Source of the DNA: Sphingobium herbicidovorans
GTDB lineage: Bacteria > Pseudomonadota > Alphaproteobacteria > Sphingomonadales > Sphingomonadaceae
Reading direction: 5' to 3'
Assembly: GCF_002080435.1 (NCBI RefSeq)
Contig: NZ_CP020538.1
Location: 744,001 to 808,000 of the forward strand
DNA length: 64,000 bases
Shown here piece after piece: positions 25,010 to 36,371 of the stretch (position 1 is the first letter of the stretch; every line of letters begins with the position of its first letter). The notes beneath the pieces are model-generated. The model had not been told where the DNA came from, ran no database searches, and saw only the letters and a list, made by a program, of their open reading frames with translations. The translations under genes were made by a program, and so were the position numbers.

Positions 25010-26355
25010 TTGGCCGCTTTTCGTGCCTGCATACGGGCGCGGAAACGCGCCGCCCAGCCCGGCTTTGCCTCCTGCGCGGGGCGCACGAGGCAAAGGGCGT
25101 CAGCGTCCACCGCCTTCGTCACGACGCTCCCCGCGGCGACAATAGCGCCGTCACCGATTGTAACGGGTGCAACCAGCGCGCTGTTGGAGCCGATGAAGGC
25201 CCCTGCGCCGATCTCTGTCCGATATTTGAAGAACCCATCATAGTTGCAGGTGATCGTGCCCGCGCCGACATTTGCGCGCGCACCGATGTTGGCATCACCT
25301 ATATAGGACAGGTGATTGACCTTCGCGCCTTCACCCAATTCCGCCTTCTTCACTTCGACGAAGTTGCCGACCTTCGCATTGGGTCCGATCTTTGCGCCAG
25401 GACGCAGCCGCGCATAGGGACCAATCTCCGCCCCCGTATCAATGGTCGCCCCTTCAAGGTGGGAAAAGGCATGGATCACCACATTGTCGGCGACCGTAAC
25501 CCCCGGCCCAAACACGACATTCGGCTCGACCAGCACATCGCGCCCAAGCACCGTATCATAGGCGAAAAAGACCGTTTCCGGGGCTATCAGCGTGGCCCCT
25601 TCACGCATTGCCTCGCTGCGGCGCCGGTCCTGCCAGGCGGCCTCGACCACCGCCTGCTCCACGCGGCTGTTGACCCCCGCGACCTCCCATGCCTCAGCTT
25701 CTATCACCGCGCTCTGGGCACCAGGCAGCATGACGATGTCGGGCAGATAATATTCGCCAGCCGCATTATCGTTGCCAATCTGGTCGAGCAGCACGAACAA
25801 GTCGGTCGATCGCACAGCCATCAGGCCCGAATTGCACAGCGTAACGGCGCGCTCATTGGCGTCGGCATCCTTATATTCGACCATCTTGCTGATGACGCCC
25901 TGACCAGAGGTGATGATCCGTCCATAGGCAGCAGCATCCTCAGGACGAAACCCCAGGACTACGGCACGCATATCATCACCCTGATTAAGCCGGTCCAACA
26001 TCGCCCGCATGGTTTCAGGCCGCACCAGAGGCACGTCTCCATAAAGGATTAATATGTCACCGGCGAAACCGGCGAGCGCGTCATGCGCCTGCGCCACGGC
26101 ATGGCCCGTCCCCAATTGCTGCTCCTGTACCGCGATCACGGCGCCAGTGCCGTACACCGCCGCCTCGACCTGCTCTCGGCCGGCGCCGACCACCACGACC
26201 TGTCGCTCCGGCTTGAGTTCAGCGATGCTGCTCAGCAGGTGCAAAAGCATTGGCCGGCCAGCCACCGGATGCAGCACCTTGTGCTTGGCGGACTTCATGC
26301 GCGTGCCCTGTCCTGCGGCAAGGATGATAACGGCGAGTGGGCGGGTGGCGGTCAC
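25006..26355 (-). CDS. glmU: Bifunctional GlmU: N-acetylglucosamine-1-phosphate uridyltransferase / glucosamine-1-phosphate acetyltransferase
   Basis: 449 residues from GTG 26355; a TTG at 26394 would add 13 residues. It makes UDP-GlcNAc in two steps. The N-terminal pyrophosphorylase domain has AVIILAAGQGTRMKS and LYGDVPLVR; the C-terminal left-handed beta-helix shows hexapeptide repeats (about 250-400) with GNFVEVKKAELGEGAKVNHLSYIGD. An AGGAAGAAGAGG run lies 12-24 bases upstream. It is divergent from the phosphatase gene at 26458. Confidence 0.94.
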   Translation of the reverse strand: MTATRPLAVIILAAGQGTRMKSAKHKVLHPVAGRPMLLHLLSSIAELKPERQVVVVGAGREQVEAAVYGTGAVIAVQEQQLGTGHAVAQAHDALAGFAGDILILYGDVPLVRPETMRAMLDRLNQGDDMRAVVLGFRPEDAAAYGRIITSGQGVISKMVEYKDADANERAVTLCNSGLMAVRSTDLFVLLDQIGNDNAAGEYYLPDIVMLPGAQSAVIEAEAWEVAGVNSRVEQAVVEAAWQDRRRSEAMREGATLIAPETVFFAYDTVLGRDVLVEPNVVFGPGVTVADNVVIHAFSHLEGATIDTGAEIGPYARLRPGAKIGPNAKVGNFVEVKKAELGEGAKVNHLSYIGDANIGARANVGAGTITCNYDGFFKYRTEIGAGAFIGSNSALVAPVTIGDGAIVAAGSVVTKAVDADALCLVRPAQEAKPGWAARFRARMQARKAAK

Positions 26356-26457
26356 GGCGGAACGCGTCCTCTTCTTCCTGTGAAAGATCGACAAATCTCG
26401 CCGCTATCTGCCACGTTTGGCTTGCCTTTGCCACCGCCCAGACGGCATGAGCCGCCA

Positions 26458-27126
26458 ATGACCAGCATCCCTTTTGATATCGTCGGCTTCGACCTTGACG
26501 GCACTTTGCTTGATACCAGCGGCGATCTGGCGGCTGCGGTAAATTATGCGATCGCCATTGATGGACGCCCCCCCTTTGGTGTTGATGCGATCCGGCCATT
26601 TGTTGGCAAGGGCGCGAAGGTCATGCTGGAACGCGCACTAGTTGCGTCGGGCGGCTATGACGACGCCTTGCTGGCAAAATTGCTGCCCGTTTTGCTGGAT
26701 TATTACGAGCAAAATCTGGCTGTTCACTCCGTCCCCTATCCGGGCCTGCTAGCGGCGATGGACGCGCTGGAACGGGCAGGTGCCAAGCTTGCCATCTGCA
26801 CAAACAAGGCGGAACGCTTCACGATCCCGCTGCTTCATCAGATCGGTCTGTCGGACCGCTTTGCCAGCGTCGTCGGAGGCGACACTCTGGGTGTATCGAA
26901 GCCTGACCCCGCCCCTATTCATGAAATGATCGCGCGCGCTGGTGGTGGCCGCGCCATTTTCCTGGGCGATACGATCAACGATATCGCGGGCGCGCGCAAC
27001 GCCCGCATCCCCAGCATAGCGGTCAGCTTCGGATTCCTTGATGGGCCCGTCCAGGAACTGCAGGCAGATGCGGTCATCCATCATTTCGATGAGTTGACGC
27101 CGCTCCTGCAAAACTGGCCGCGCTGA
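26458..27126 (+). CDS. gph: HAD-family phosphoglycolate phosphatase
   Basis: 222 residues from ATG 26458. It removes phosphate from 2-phosphoglycolate or a related small phosphate. HAD motifs are all present: DLDGTLLDTSGDL (nucleophile Asp), CTNK, SKPDPAP (Lys) and LGDTINDIAGA (acidic pair). The helical cap lies at about 18-85. It is divergent from glmU. The exact substrate is inferred from family resemblance. Confidence 0.87.
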   Translation: MTSIPFDIVGFDLDGTLLDTSGDLAAAVNYAIAIDGRPPFGVDAIRPFVGKGAKVMLERALVASGGYDDALLAKLLPVLLDYYEQNLAVHSVPYPGLLAAMDALERAGAKLAICTNKAERFTIPLLHQIGLSDRFASVVGGDTLGVSKPDPAPIHEMIARAGGGRAIFLGDTINDIAGARNARIPSIAVSFGFLDGPVQELQADAVIHHFDELTPLLQNWPR

Positions 27127-27266
27127 TCTCGACATGCGCCTTTTGTCCATAACGGATCAATATCTGGTCGATTCTGGAAGTATTTGTTAACGCAGGACTT
27201 ATACCGCGCTCTCGACGGCGGGCCTGCGCCTGCTCCACTCGCAACAGCAGATGAAAGTCAGCCAGC

Positions 27267-28439
27267 ATGGGCGAGAATTTCGCTTTCTTCCTGCCGGTCA
27301 TGATGGCGAGCTTCGGCGTCATGTTCCTGATCGTCGGGGGATGGAGTGCGCGCGCAGCAGGCTGGTGGAGCGCCGCTTTTTTTTGCGTGGCGGGTGGCTT
27401 TTCGGCACCGATGGGATTTGCGGCGATGCCCATGCCTCTCTGGGGTATTATCGCGGATATTCTCTTTGCCACTGGTTTTCTGCTGTTCAGCCAGGCGCTG
27501 CTCCAACGCTGGCGGCCTTCCTGGCTTTTGACGGCGCGGTTGGCGATCTGGGGCGGCTCGATACTGCTTTGCCTTCTAGCCAATATTTTTGGCAATTTGC
27601 CCCTGGAGCTTGTTGCATCCGACTTCGGCTGCTTCCTTCTGATCGCCATACCCCTCATCGCGGCAAAGGGTCATTTGCACAGCGGTGCTGATCGCACTCT
27701 GTTCGCGGCGGCGGCGCTTACCGCCTTGGACAATTTCCTACGCGGCAGCACGATACCGCTCACAATCGCCGCTAATGGAGATTTTTTTACGAGCTCCTAC
27801 GCCTATCTGATGCAGGCGCTTGCATGCATATTCGGTCTATTTCTCGCGCTATCCGCGTTGGCGACGCAAATGATCGATCTGCTTCGCCGCTATCAACGCG
27901 AAGCGATGGTCGATCCCCTGTCTGGCTTGTTGAACCGCCGGGGCTTCGATGATGCGACATCCAAAATCCAGGCCGCAGGACAGCCTGGGGGTAGCCTGGT
28001 CGTCTGCGACATTGATCACTTCAAGCGAGTCAACGATAAATATGGACACGCGATCGGGGACACCGTGATCAGCGCACTCGCACGTTTGCTGACTCTAAAC
28101 GCTTCTGCAGGAGCGATCTCAGCCCGCTTTGGCGGCGAGGAGTTTGTCCTGTTCCTCCCTGGCGTCGATGCCGCTCACGCTGCGGAGATCGCCAACGATA
28201 TACGCATCGGCTTTACGCGGACAGTTGCGGCAAAGCTGCAAATCGATCAGGCGCTGACCGCCAGCTTTGGGCTTTCCACGGTGCAGCGCAGTGATAGTTC
28301 GATCCACGACGCCATCGCCCGCGCGGACGAAGCGCTTTATGAAGCGAAGTCGCGCGGTCGCAACCGTGTCTGCGTTCGGCGCTCCCTTTCAAGGCCCTCG
28401 CCCGCTCGCTCAGCCCCCGTCCAAACAGCCTGCGCGTGA
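27267..28439 (+). CDS. Membrane diguanylate cyclase (GGDEF domain)
   Basis: 390 residues from ATG 27267. The first 205 or so residues hold about six hydrophobic helices with no recognised sensor name; the GGDEF domain covers about 210-370. The active motif is intact as RFGGEEFVLF, with VVCDIDHFKRVNDKYGH as the metal and substrate site and ADEALYEAKSRGRNRV near the end. The RxxD inhibitory site five residues before GGEEF is absent (SAGA), so product inhibition by c-di-GMP at that site is not expected. It should make c-di-GMP in response to an unknown membrane signal. Confidence 0.9.
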   Translation: MGENFAFFLPVMMASFGVMFLIVGGWSARAAGWWSAAFFCVAGGFSAPMGFAAMPMPLWGIIADILFATGFLLFSQALLQRWRPSWLLTARLAIWGGSILLCLLANIFGNLPLELVASDFGCFLLIAIPLIAAKGHLHSGADRTLFAAAALTALDNFLRGSTIPLTIAANGDFFTSSYAYLMQALACIFGLFLALSALATQMIDLLRRYQREAMVDPLSGLLNRRGFDDATSKIQAAGQPGGSLVVCDIDHFKRVNDKYGHAIGDTVISALARLLTLNASAGAISARFGGEEFVLFLPGVDAAHAAEIANDIRIGFTRTVAAKLQIDQALTASFGLSTVQRSDSSIHDAIARADEALYEAKSRGRNRVCVRRSLSRPSPARSAPVQTACA

Positions 28440-28442
28440 AAC

Positions 28443-28471
28443 AGAAAGGGCCGCCCTGAAGCGACCCTTTC
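28443..28471. terminator. Terminator between the diguanylate cyclase and lpdA
   Basis: AAAGGG at one end and CCCTTT at the other enclose a GC-rich imperfect stem (AAAGGGCCGC / GCGACCCTTT) with a short loop. It lies between two convergent genes and can act in both directions. Confidence 0.6.
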
Positions 28472-28497
28472 ATCTCGACCAAGCAGCCGATCAACGA

Positions 28498-29898
28498 TCA
28501 CATATGGATCGGCTTACCCATCACCGCCATGGCGGCTTCCTTGATCGCTTCGCTATGCGTGGGATGGGCGTGGCAGGTATAGGCGATGTCCTCGCTGGAT
28601 GCACCGAACTCCATCGCCTGCGCCGCCTGCGCGATCATGGTGCCCGCAACCTTCGCGATCACCCAGACGCCCAGCACCTTGTCCGTCTCGGCATCGGCAA
28701 TCACCTTCACGAAACCATCAGGTTCATGGTTGGTCTTGGCGCGGCTATTCGCCAACATGGGGAACTTGCCTACCTTGACCGGTCCGCGCTCCTTGGCGGC
28801 TTCTTCCGTCAGGCCAACACCCGCGATTTCGGGGCTGGTGTAAACTACCGACGGAATCACGTCGTGGTTCACGATCCCAGTCAGGCCTGCGATATTCTCC
28901 GCAACGGCGATGCCTTCATCTTCAGCCTTGTGCGCCAGCATGGGGCCGGGGATTACGTCACCGACGGCCCAGACGCCGGGAACCTTCGTGGCGAAGTCAT
29001 GATCAGTTTCGATCTGGCCCCGTCCATTCAACTCCAGGCCGATCTTTTCAAGGCCCAGACCGTCCGTATTGGGACGGCGGCCGATCGACACCAGCACCAC
29101 GTCTGCTTCGATCGTTTCAGAAGCGCCCCCGGCGGCGGGTTCGACGGTCAGCGTGACGCCCTTCTTATGCGCTTCCGCCCCCGTGACCTTGGTGCCGAGC
29201 CTATATTCGAAGCCCTGCTTCTTGAAGATCTTGTTCGCTTCCTTGCGGACTTCGCCATCCATACCAGGCAAAATCTGGTCAAGGAACTCTACGACCGTTA
29301 CCTTCGCGCCCAACCGGCGCCAGACCGACCCCAGCTCCAGCCCAATGACGCCGCCGCCTATAACGACGAGGTGGCCTGGCACCTTGTCCAGTTCAAGAGC
29401 GCCGGTAGAATCGACGATCACGCCCTTCTTGTTGTCCACCTCAACGCCGGGAAGTGGCGTCACCGAGGATCCAGTGGCGATGACGATGTTCTTGGCAGTG
29501 ACGGACTTGCCCGCGACTTCGACCGTGTTAGGACCAGTAAAGTTGGCAAGGCCTTTCAGCCAATCGACCTTGTTCTTCTTTAACAAAAATTCGATGCCAC
29601 CGGTCAACCCCTTCACCGCATCCTTGCGCTGCCCTTGCATCGTGTCGAGATCGAGACTCATCTTGTCGATCTTGACGCCCAGCTTCGCGAGAGCGCCTCC
29701 AGCGGCTTCCTCATAAAGTTCTGAGGCATGCAGAAGCGCCTTGGACGGAATGCAGCCGACATTGAGGCAGGTGCCGCCCAACGTCTCACGGCTTTCGGCG
29801 CAGGCGGTCTTGAGCCCCAGCTGCGCGGCACGGATCGCCGCGACATAGCCGCCCGGCCCAGCGCCGATCACCAGGACGTCATAATCGAAGTCTGCCAT
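28498..29898 (-). CDS. lpdA: Dihydrolipoyl dehydrogenase (E3)
   Basis: 466 residues from ATG 29898 (MADFDYDVLVIGAGPGGYVA, the FAD loop). It reoxidises the lipoyl groups of 2-oxoglutarate dehydrogenase and possibly other complexes using NAD. The redox disulfide is in GGTCLNVGCIPSK, the NAD loop in VIGGGVIGLELGSVW, and the C-terminal HAHPTHSE holds the active His and Glu. It follows sucB after about 110 bases that contain a REP-like inverted pair. Confidence 0.96.
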   Translation of the reverse strand: MADFDYDVLVIGAGPGGYVAAIRAAQLGLKTACAESRETLGGTCLNVGCIPSKALLHASELYEEAAGGALAKLGVKIDKMSLDLDTMQGQRKDAVKGLTGGIEFLLKKNKVDWLKGLANFTGPNTVEVAGKSVTAKNIVIATGSSVTPLPGVEVDNKKGVIVDSTGALELDKVPGHLVVIGGGVIGLELGSVWRRLGAKVTVVEFLDQILPGMDGEVRKEANKIFKKQGFEYRLGTKVTGAEAHKKGVTLTVEPAAGGASETIEADVVLVSIGRRPNTDGLGLEKIGLELNGRGQIETDHDFATKVPGVWAVGDVIPGPMLAHKAEDEGIAVAENIAGLTGIVNHDVIPSVVYTSPEIAGVGLTEEAAKERGPVKVGKFPMLANSRAKTNHEPDGFVKVIADAETDKVLGVWVIAKVAGTMIAQAAQAMEFGASSEDIAYTCHAHPTHSEAIKEAAMAVMGKPIHM

Positions 29899-29906
29899 AA
29901 CAATCT

Positions 29907-29995
29907 CCGTCCGCCCTGAGCCTGTCAAAGGGCTTGCTTCTTGTTTGTCCCTCACACGGAAAGGACGGGGCTACGACAGACTCAGCCCGAACGGG
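29907..29995. repeat. REP-like inverted pair between sucB and lpdA
   Basis: One copy, GCCCTGAGCCTGTCAAAGGG, lies within 29907-29933; a second in the opposite sense, CGACAGACTCAGCCCGAACG, lies within 29967-29995. Together they could form a long stem and set the relative expression of sucB and lpdA. A related single copy is at 53267. Confidence 0.6.
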
Positions 29996-30009
29996 AAGAC
30001 AGGGCGGCC

Positions 30010-31251
30010 TTACAGGTCGATCAGCAGGCGGGTCGGATCTTCGATCGCATTCTTCACTGCGACAAGGAATGTCACCGCTTCACGACCGTCAATCAGGCGA
30101 TGGTCATAGCTGAGCGCCAGATACATCATCGGACGGATGACGATCTCACCATTGCGGACGACTGGGCGGTCCTCGATCCGGTGGAGGCCCAGAACAGCCG
30201 ACTGCGGCGGATTGATGATCGGGCTCGACAGCAGCGAGCCAAACACACCGCCGTTGGAGATGGTGAAGGTTCCGCCCTTCATATCTTCCATCGTCAACGT
30301 GCCTTCCTTGGCCTTCTTGCCAAAGCCGCCGATCGTCTTTTCGATATCGGCAACGCTCAGGCTCTCCGCATTGCGGATTACCGGCACGACGAGCCCGTTG
30401 GGCGCCGACACCGCGACCGAGATGTCGGCGAAGTCGTTATAGACTATCTCATCGCCCTCGATCTGCGCGTTGACACCGGGGATATCCCGAAGCGCCATAC
30501 AGACCGCCTTGGTAAAGAAGCCCATGAAGCCGAGCCGAACGCCATGCTTCTTTTCAAACAAGTCCTTGTATTTGGCGCGCGCCTCAATGACGTTGGTCAT
30601 ATCGACGTCATTATAGGTGGTGAGCAGCGCTGCGTTGTTCTGCGCCTCCTTGAGGCGTTTGGCGACGGTCTGGCGCAAGCGGGTCATCTTGACGCGCTCC
30701 TGCTTGCGGCTGGGTCCCGCTGCCGGTGCTTCGGCGGCAGGTGCAGCCGCAGCAGCCGACGCGCTCGCCTTTGCCGTACCCGCAGCGACGGCAGCCATGA
30801 CATCGTCCTTGGTCAGGCGGCCGTCCTTGCCGGTGCCCCTGATCTTGCTCGGATCAAGCCCATGCTCCAGCACCAGACGCCGCACAGCGGGCGAAAGGGT
30901 CAGATTGCCACCTTCTTCCTCATCGACAGGGGCCGATGCGACCGGTGCTGGCGCCGCTACCTCTGCCTTTGCGGCCGGAGCCGGGGCCGCCGCCGGCGTT
31001 GCTGCGGTGGCCGCGCCTTCGTTGATCATTGCCAGCAGCGCGCCGACGTTTACCGTGTCGCCTTCCTTGGCAATGATGTCGCCCAGCGTGCCCGCGACCG
31101 GCGCTGGCACATCGACAGCGACCTTGTCGGTTTCAAGGCTTACGATCGGCTCGTCTGCCTTCACCGCCTCGCCAGGCTTCTTGAGCCACTGGCCAACAGT
31201 TGCTTCGGTGACGGATTCGCCCAGGGTGGGGACTTTGACTTCGGTTGCCAT
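30010..31251 (-). CDS. sucB: 2-oxoglutarate dehydrogenase E2 (dihydrolipoyllysine succinyltransferase)
   Basis: 413 residues. A lipoyl domain (about 1-77) carries the modified Lys in [10 protein letters not shown]. An Ala/Pro linker, a peripheral-subunit-binding domain (about 113-150, [20 protein letters not shown]), a second linker and the catalytic domain follow. The active site is [16 protein letters not shown]. It transfers succinyl groups to CoA. It starts 8 bases after the sucA stop. Confidence 0.96.
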   Translation of the reverse strand: MATEVKVPTLGESVTEATVGQWLKKPGEAVKADEPIVSLETDKVAVDVPAPVAGTLGDIIAKEGDTVNVGALLAMINEGAATAATPAAAPAPAAKAEVAAPAPVASAPVDEEEGGNLTLSPAVRRLVLEHGLDPSKIRGTGKDGRLTKDDVMAAVAAGTAKASASAAAAAPAAEAPAAGPSRKQERVKMTRLRQTVAKRLKEAQNNAALLTTYNDVDMTNVIEARAKYKDLFEKKHGVRLGFMGFFTKAVCMALRDIPGVNAQIEGDEIVYNDFADISVAVSAPNGLVVPVIRNAESLSVADIEKTIGGFGKKAKEGTLTMEDMKGGTFTISNGGVFGSLLSSPIINPPQSAVLGLHRIEDRPVVRNGEIVIRPMMYLALSYDHRLIDGREAVTFLVAVKNAIEDPTRLLIDL

Positions 31252-31259
31252 GAGCTGTC

Positions 31260-34055
31260 TCAGCCTTTCTTCTGGCGGCGGATTTCTTCACGAACGCTGT
31301 GCCCCAGCGCATCGGCGACGAGGGCGCCCTGCTCGGCGACATGGCGCTTCGCCAGACCCGTAGCAGGCGACGCAGCAGCCTTTCGACCGGCATAGCGGGC
31401 GCGCATGGGCGCTTTGCCAGCTTGCGCCAGCGCTTCCTCGATATAGGGTTCGACGAAGAACCAGGCGCCGTTGTTGCGCGGCTCTTCCTGACACCAAACT
31501 ATGTCCTCAAGATTGGTCATCCGCTTGATACGGGTGGCCAGCGCATCAGTGGCGAAGGGATAGATCTGCTCGATACGAACGATCTGAACATCCTTGTCAC
31601 CCGCCGCGTCGCGCGCTTCGAGTAGATCGTAGAATACCTTGCCCGAACAGAGGACCAGACGCCGGGTTTCGCGATCGTCCGCCGCGTTGGGATCCGACAA
31701 GATACGCTTGAAGTGGGTATCTCCCTGGAAATCCTCCGCCTTGCTGACCGCCAGCTTGTGGCGCAGAAGCGACTTGGGCGTCATGATGATCAGCGGCTTA
31801 CGGAAAGACCGCAGCATCTGACGGCGCAGAACATGGAAATAATTGGCGGGCGTCGTGATGTTCGCGACCTGGATATTTCCCTCCGCACAAAGCTGGAGAA
31901 AGCGTTCCAGGCGGGCCGAGCTATGTTCCGGCCCTTGCCCTTCATAGCCATGCGGCAACAGGCAGACGAGGCCGTTGGACCGCAACCACTTCGTTTCGGA
32001 GGATGCAATATACTGATCGAACACAATCTGAGCCCCGTTGGCGAAATCGCCAAACTGGGCTTCCCAGAGCACGAGGCTCTTGGGATCCGCGAGCGCGAAG
32101 CCATATTCGAAACCAAGCACGCCATATTCGGAGAGCGGCGAGTCCAGCACCTCAAAACGGCCGTGCGGAACGGTGGAGAGCGGGATATATTTATTCTCGC
32201 TGTCCTGATCGACCCAAACGGCATGACGCTGGCTGAACGTGCCGCGGCCTGAGTCCTGACCCGAAAGGCGGACGCCGTAGCCTTCCGACAGGAGCGAGCC
32301 GAATGCCAGCGCCTCGCCGGTCGCCCAGTCGAAGTTCACACCGTTCTTGAACATCTCGGCCTTGGCTTCGATCACGCGCTTCAACGTCTTGTGGACGTTC
32401 AGTCCCTCAGGAACCGTGGTCAGCGTCTTGCCGAGGCTGTCGAACAGCTTCGGACTGATCGCGGACTCAACATTCTGGCGTGCCGTTTCGGCATCAGCGG
32501 GCTTATGCAGGCCCGACCAGCGGCCAGCGAACCAGTCGGCCTTGTTGGCCTTGTAGCTCTTCGCCGCTTCGAACTCTTCTTCCAGATGATTGACGAAGTC
32601 GCCGGTCACCTTGTTCACGAAATCATCGTCAACCACGCCTTCCGCCTTGAGCCGCGCTGAATAGACGTCGCTGACAGGGGGATGCTGGCGGATCTTCGCG
32701 TACATCTGCGGTTGGGTGAAGCTGGGTTCGTCACCCTCATTGTGGCCGAAGCGGCGATAACACCACATGTCGATCACGATATCGCGATGGAAGGTCTGGC
32801 GATATTCGATCGCCAGTTTGCATGCGAAGGTGACAGCCTCGGGATCGTCACCATTGACGTGCAGGATCGGCGCCTGAACGCCCTTCGCCACATCGCTGGG
32901 GTAAGGCGACCCGCGCGAAAACTGCGGCGAGGTCGTGAAGCCGATCTGGTTGTTGACGATGAAATGAATACAACCACCGGTATTGTAGCCGGACACACCC
33001 GAAAAGCCGAGGCATTCCCACACGATGCCTTGGCCTGCAAAGGCGGCGTCGCCGTGGATCAGCACAGGCAGGACCTGCTCATGCTTGTTCAGATCGTCAC
33101 GGAAGGTCTGCTGCGCACGCACTTTACCCAGGACAACCGGATCGACTGTTTCCAGGTGCGACGGGTTGGGCACCAGCGACATGTGGACCTTGATGCCGTC
33201 GAACTCGCGATCGGTGGAGGTGCCAAGATGATATTTGACGTCACCTGAACCGCCGACATCCTCAGGGTTTGCAGTGCCGCCAGAGAATTCATGGAAGATA
33301 ACGCGGAAGCCCTTGGCCATTACATTAGCCAGGACATTGAGACGGCCGCGATGGGCCATGCCATATACGATCTCGCGGACACCCAGTGCGCCGCCATGCT
33401 TGATGATCGCTTCGAGCGCGGGAATCATGGACTCGCCGCCATCCAGGCCGAAACGCTTGGTGCCGACATATTTGCGGCCCAGGAATTTTTCGTACTGCTC
33501 GCCCTGGATCACCTTGGACAGGATCGCCTTCTTGCCCTCTGGCGTGAAGTGAATCTCCTTGTCCTTGCCCTCCAGCCGGTCCTGCAGGAAACGGCGTTCC
33601 TCGACATCGGCAATGTGCATATATTCGAGGCCGACATTGCCGCAATAATTGGCACGCAGGATCGCCACAATCTCGCGCACGGTCGCATATTGCAGGCCAA
33701 GGGCGCCGCCGAGATAGATTTTTTTCTCAAGGTCATGCAGACCATGATATTCTGCCGTCAGGTCGGCGGGCAGATCACGATGCGTGAGGCTTAAGGGATC
33801 AAGATTCGCCGCCAGATGCCCGCGCACGCGATAGGTGCGAATAAGCAGTTGCGCGCGGATCGCATCATCAGCGGCGCTGACGGCGTCCGCATCTGAAACC
33901 GCTTTGCCCGACGCCTTGGCAGCCGCCTTCACAGCCACCTGCATCTGCGTAGGATCAAGGGCGCCGGTCAGGTCATCCGTGTCCGTCAGCGGCCAGTTGG
34001 AGCGTGCCCAGCTAGGTCCGCGCTCAGCCTCAAAATCCTGGTTTTCGTAACCCAT
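31260..34055 (-). CDS. sucA: 2-oxoglutarate dehydrogenase E1
   Basis: 931 residues, the usual length. It decarboxylates 2-oxoglutarate with thiamine diphosphate. The N-terminal [20 protein letters not shown] is the E2-binding end; [31 protein letters not shown] and the NNQIGFTT segment mark the ThDP region; [15 protein letters not shown] and [20 protein letters not shown] are also conserved. It is separated from sucD by about 87 bases with a strong hairpin. Confidence 0.97.
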   Translation of the reverse strand: MGYENQDFEAERGPSWARSNWPLTDTDDLTGALDPTQMQVAVKAAAKASGKAVSDADAVSAADDAIRAQLLIRTYRVRGHLAANLDPLSLTHRDLPADLTAEYHGLHDLEKKIYLGGALGLQYATVREIVAILRANYCGNVGLEYMHIADVEERRFLQDRLEGKDKEIHFTPEGKKAILSKVIQGEQYEKFLGRKYVGTKRFGLDGGESMIPALEAIIKHGGALGVREIVYGMAHRGRLNVLANVMAKGFRVIFHEFSGGTANPEDVGGSGDVKYHLGTSTDREFDGIKVHMSLVPNPSHLETVDPVVLGKVRAQQTFRDDLNKHEQVLPVLIHGDAAFAGQGIVWECLGFSGVSGYNTGGCIHFIVNNQIGFTTSPQFSRGSPYPSDVAKGVQAPILHVNGDDPEAVTFACKLAIEYRQTFHRDIVIDMWCYRRFGHNEGDEPSFTQPQMYAKIRQHPPVSDVYSARLKAEGVVDDDFVNKVTGDFVNHLEEEFEAAKSYKANKADWFAGRWSGLHKPADAETARQNVESAISPKLFDSLGKTLTTVPEGLNVHKTLKRVIEAKAEMFKNGVNFDWATGEALAFGSLLSEGYGVRLSGQDSGRGTFSQRHAVWVDQDSENKYIPLSTVPHGRFEVLDSPLSEYGVLGFEYGFALADPKSLVLWEAQFGDFANGAQIVFDQYIASSETKWLRSNGLVCLLPHGYEGQGPEHSSARLERFLQLCAEGNIQVANITTPANYFHVLRRQMLRSFRKPLIIMTPKSLLRHKLAVSKAEDFQGDTHFKRILSDPNAADDRETRRLVLCSGKVFYDLLEARDAAGDKDVQIVRIEQIYPFATDALATRIKRMTNLEDIVWCQEEPRNNGAWFFVEPYIEEALAQAGKAPMRARYAGRKAAASPATGLAKRHVAEQGALVADALGHSVREEIRRQKKG

Positions 34056-34101
34056 TTAATGCGTCCCATGCCAACCGCGTGCAGTCGCGGAGCGGGGTAA
34101 C

Positions 34102-34129
34102 AAGCGACCGGGGTGCAGCCCGGTCGCCT
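34102..34129 (-). terminator. Hairpin between sucD and sucA
   Basis: A 9-bp perfect stem GCGACCGGG / CCCGGTCGC with a 6-base loop. No clean T-run follows on the minus strand, so it may lower read-through into sucA or protect the sucD 3' end. Confidence 0.45.
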
Positions 34130-34142
34130 TGTCTGCTCTGGC

Positions 34143-35027
34143 TTAGCCCTTCAGCACTTCCACCAGGGTCGAGCCAAGCTCAGATGGGCTGGCGGCAACC
34201 TTGATGCCGGCAGCTTCCATCGCCGCGATCTTGCTTTCCGCGTCGCCCTTGCCGCCCGACACGATCGCGCCGGCATGACCCATGCGGCGGCCCGGAGGCG
34301 CCGTGCGGCCAGCGATGAAGCCAGCCATCGGCTTCTTGCGGCCACGCTTGGCTTCGTCGATCAGGAACTGGGCGGCCTGCTCTTCCGCGTCGCCACCGAT
34401 TTCACCGATCATGATGATCGATTCGGTCGCGTCATCGGCCAGGAACAGCTCCAGCACGTCGATGAAGTTGGTGCCGTTGACCGGATCGCCGCCAATGCCG
34501 ACCGCGGTGGTCTGGCCCAGGCCCGCATTGGTGGTCTGGAACACCGCTTCGTAGGTCAGGGTGCCGGAGCGCGAGACGACGCCCACAGAGCCCTTGGAGA
34601 AGATCGAACCGGGCATGATGCCGATCTTGCATTCGTTCGGCGTCAGGACGCCGGGGCAGTTCGGGCCGATCAGGCGCGACTTGCTGCCGGACAGAGCGCG
34701 CTTTACGCGTACCATGTCGAGCACCGGAATACCTTCGGTGATGCAGACGATCAGCGGGATTTCGGCATCGATCGCTTCAAGGATCGAGTCGGCCGCGAAC
34801 GGCGGCGGAACATAGATGACCGACGCGTCGGCACCCGTCTTCGACTTGGCTTCGGCAACAGTATCGTACATCGGCAGGCCAATGTGGCTGGTGCCACCCT
34901 TACCCGGCGTCACGCCCGCAACCATCTGCGTGCCATAGGCCAGCGCCTGTTCGGTGTGGAAGGTACCGGTGGCGCCGGTCAGACCCTGGGTAATGACCTT
35001 GGTGTTCTTGTTCACCAGAATGGACAT
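34143..35027 (-). CDS. sucD: Succinate-CoA ligase subunit alpha
   Basis: 294 residues. It carries the CoA-binding domain and the phosphorylated His of the ligase; [16 protein letters not shown] at the start, [20 protein letters not shown] and the His region [17 protein letters not shown] are diagnostic. It needs a beta subunit (SucC), which is usually encoded just upstream. Here the upstream gene is mdh, 99 bases away, and sucC is not in the window. Confidence 0.96.
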   Translation of the reverse strand: MSILVNKNTKVITQGLTGATGTFHTEQALAYGTQMVAGVTPGKGGTSHIGLPMYDTVAEAKSKTGADASVIYVPPPFAADSILEAIDAEIPLIVCITEGIPVLDMVRVKRALSGSKSRLIGPNCPGVLTPNECKIGIMPGSIFSKGSVGVVSRSGTLTYEAVFQTTNAGLGQTTAVGIGGDPVNGTNFIDVLELFLADDATESIIMIGEIGGDAEEQAAQFLIDEAKRGRKKPMAGFIAGRTAPPGRRMGHAGAIVSGGKGDAESKIAAMEAAGIKVAASPSELGSTLVEVLKG

Positions 35028-35126
35028 GTCAGTCCCTTTACATTCTGTGGACGTGGCACTTCAGGTTAAAGGCAGCATGCCCCAGGCTGCTCACTCACCT
35101 GGGACGCACTGGTGCAGCTCTTGGGC

Positions 35127-36095
<969 letters not shown>

Positions 36096-36130
36096 TCATC
36101 CTCCAAGCACGGATATATGGAATTGCCGCC

Positions 36131-36159
36131 CGCTTAAGCCCTTATCCCTGCCGTTTCAA
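36131..36159 (-). promoter_or_regulatory. mdh: Candidate promoter for mdh
   Basis: On the minus strand TTGAAA (36159-36154) and TAAGCG (36136-36131) with a 17-base spacer, about 42 bases before the mdh start. Motif match only. Confidence 0.4.
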
Positions 36160-36190
36160 CCTACGAAACACGCTTCGGCCAATTTATCTT

Positions 36191-36211
36191 TGCAATTCAT
36201 TCGCAGTTGCA
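36191..36211. promoter_or_regulatory. Palindrome upstream of the mdh promoter, possibly a Fur-type site
   Basis: TGCAA at 36191-36195 and TTGCA at 36207-36211 form an inverted repeat with 11 bases between. The inner ATTCGCA half matches the alphaproteobacterial Fur-like half-site as I remember it; the other half matches less well. It lies about 32 bases upstream of the -35 element, a position suited to an activator. Weak evidence. Confidence 0.25.
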
Positions 36212-36283
36212 TTAGTGGTTGTTTCGCCCCTGTTCGCATGCGCTCCTACCCTGGCGCATTGCCCTTCCCGCAGCGGCCACCTG

Positions 36284-36314
36284 CCGGACGCTTCCCATCG
36301 GGGGGAGCGTCCGG
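36284..36314. other. Strong hairpin between zapE and mdh
   Basis: A perfect 9-bp stem CCGGACGCT / AGCGTCCGG encloses a loop that can extend the stem with CCC/GGG pairs. It lies in the 282-base gap after zapE. No T-run, so termination would be weak; mRNA end protection is an alternative. Confidence 0.45.
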
Positions 36315-36371
36315 GCTATTTCCAAGCAGACTGGCAACGCATGGACATGCGACCAGATGATGAAAGAATGG

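Noticed and set aside
24970..26052. 360-codon plus-strand frame
   Set aside because: Antisense to glmU.
28267..31395. Two long plus-strand frames (438 and 484 codons)
   Set aside because: Antisense to lpdA and sucB with no signature.
34056..34142. tRNA-like structure between sucA and sucD
   Set aside because: The stem is a simple hairpin; no cloverleaf, T-loop or anticodon arm is seen. No tRNA was recognised anywhere in the window.
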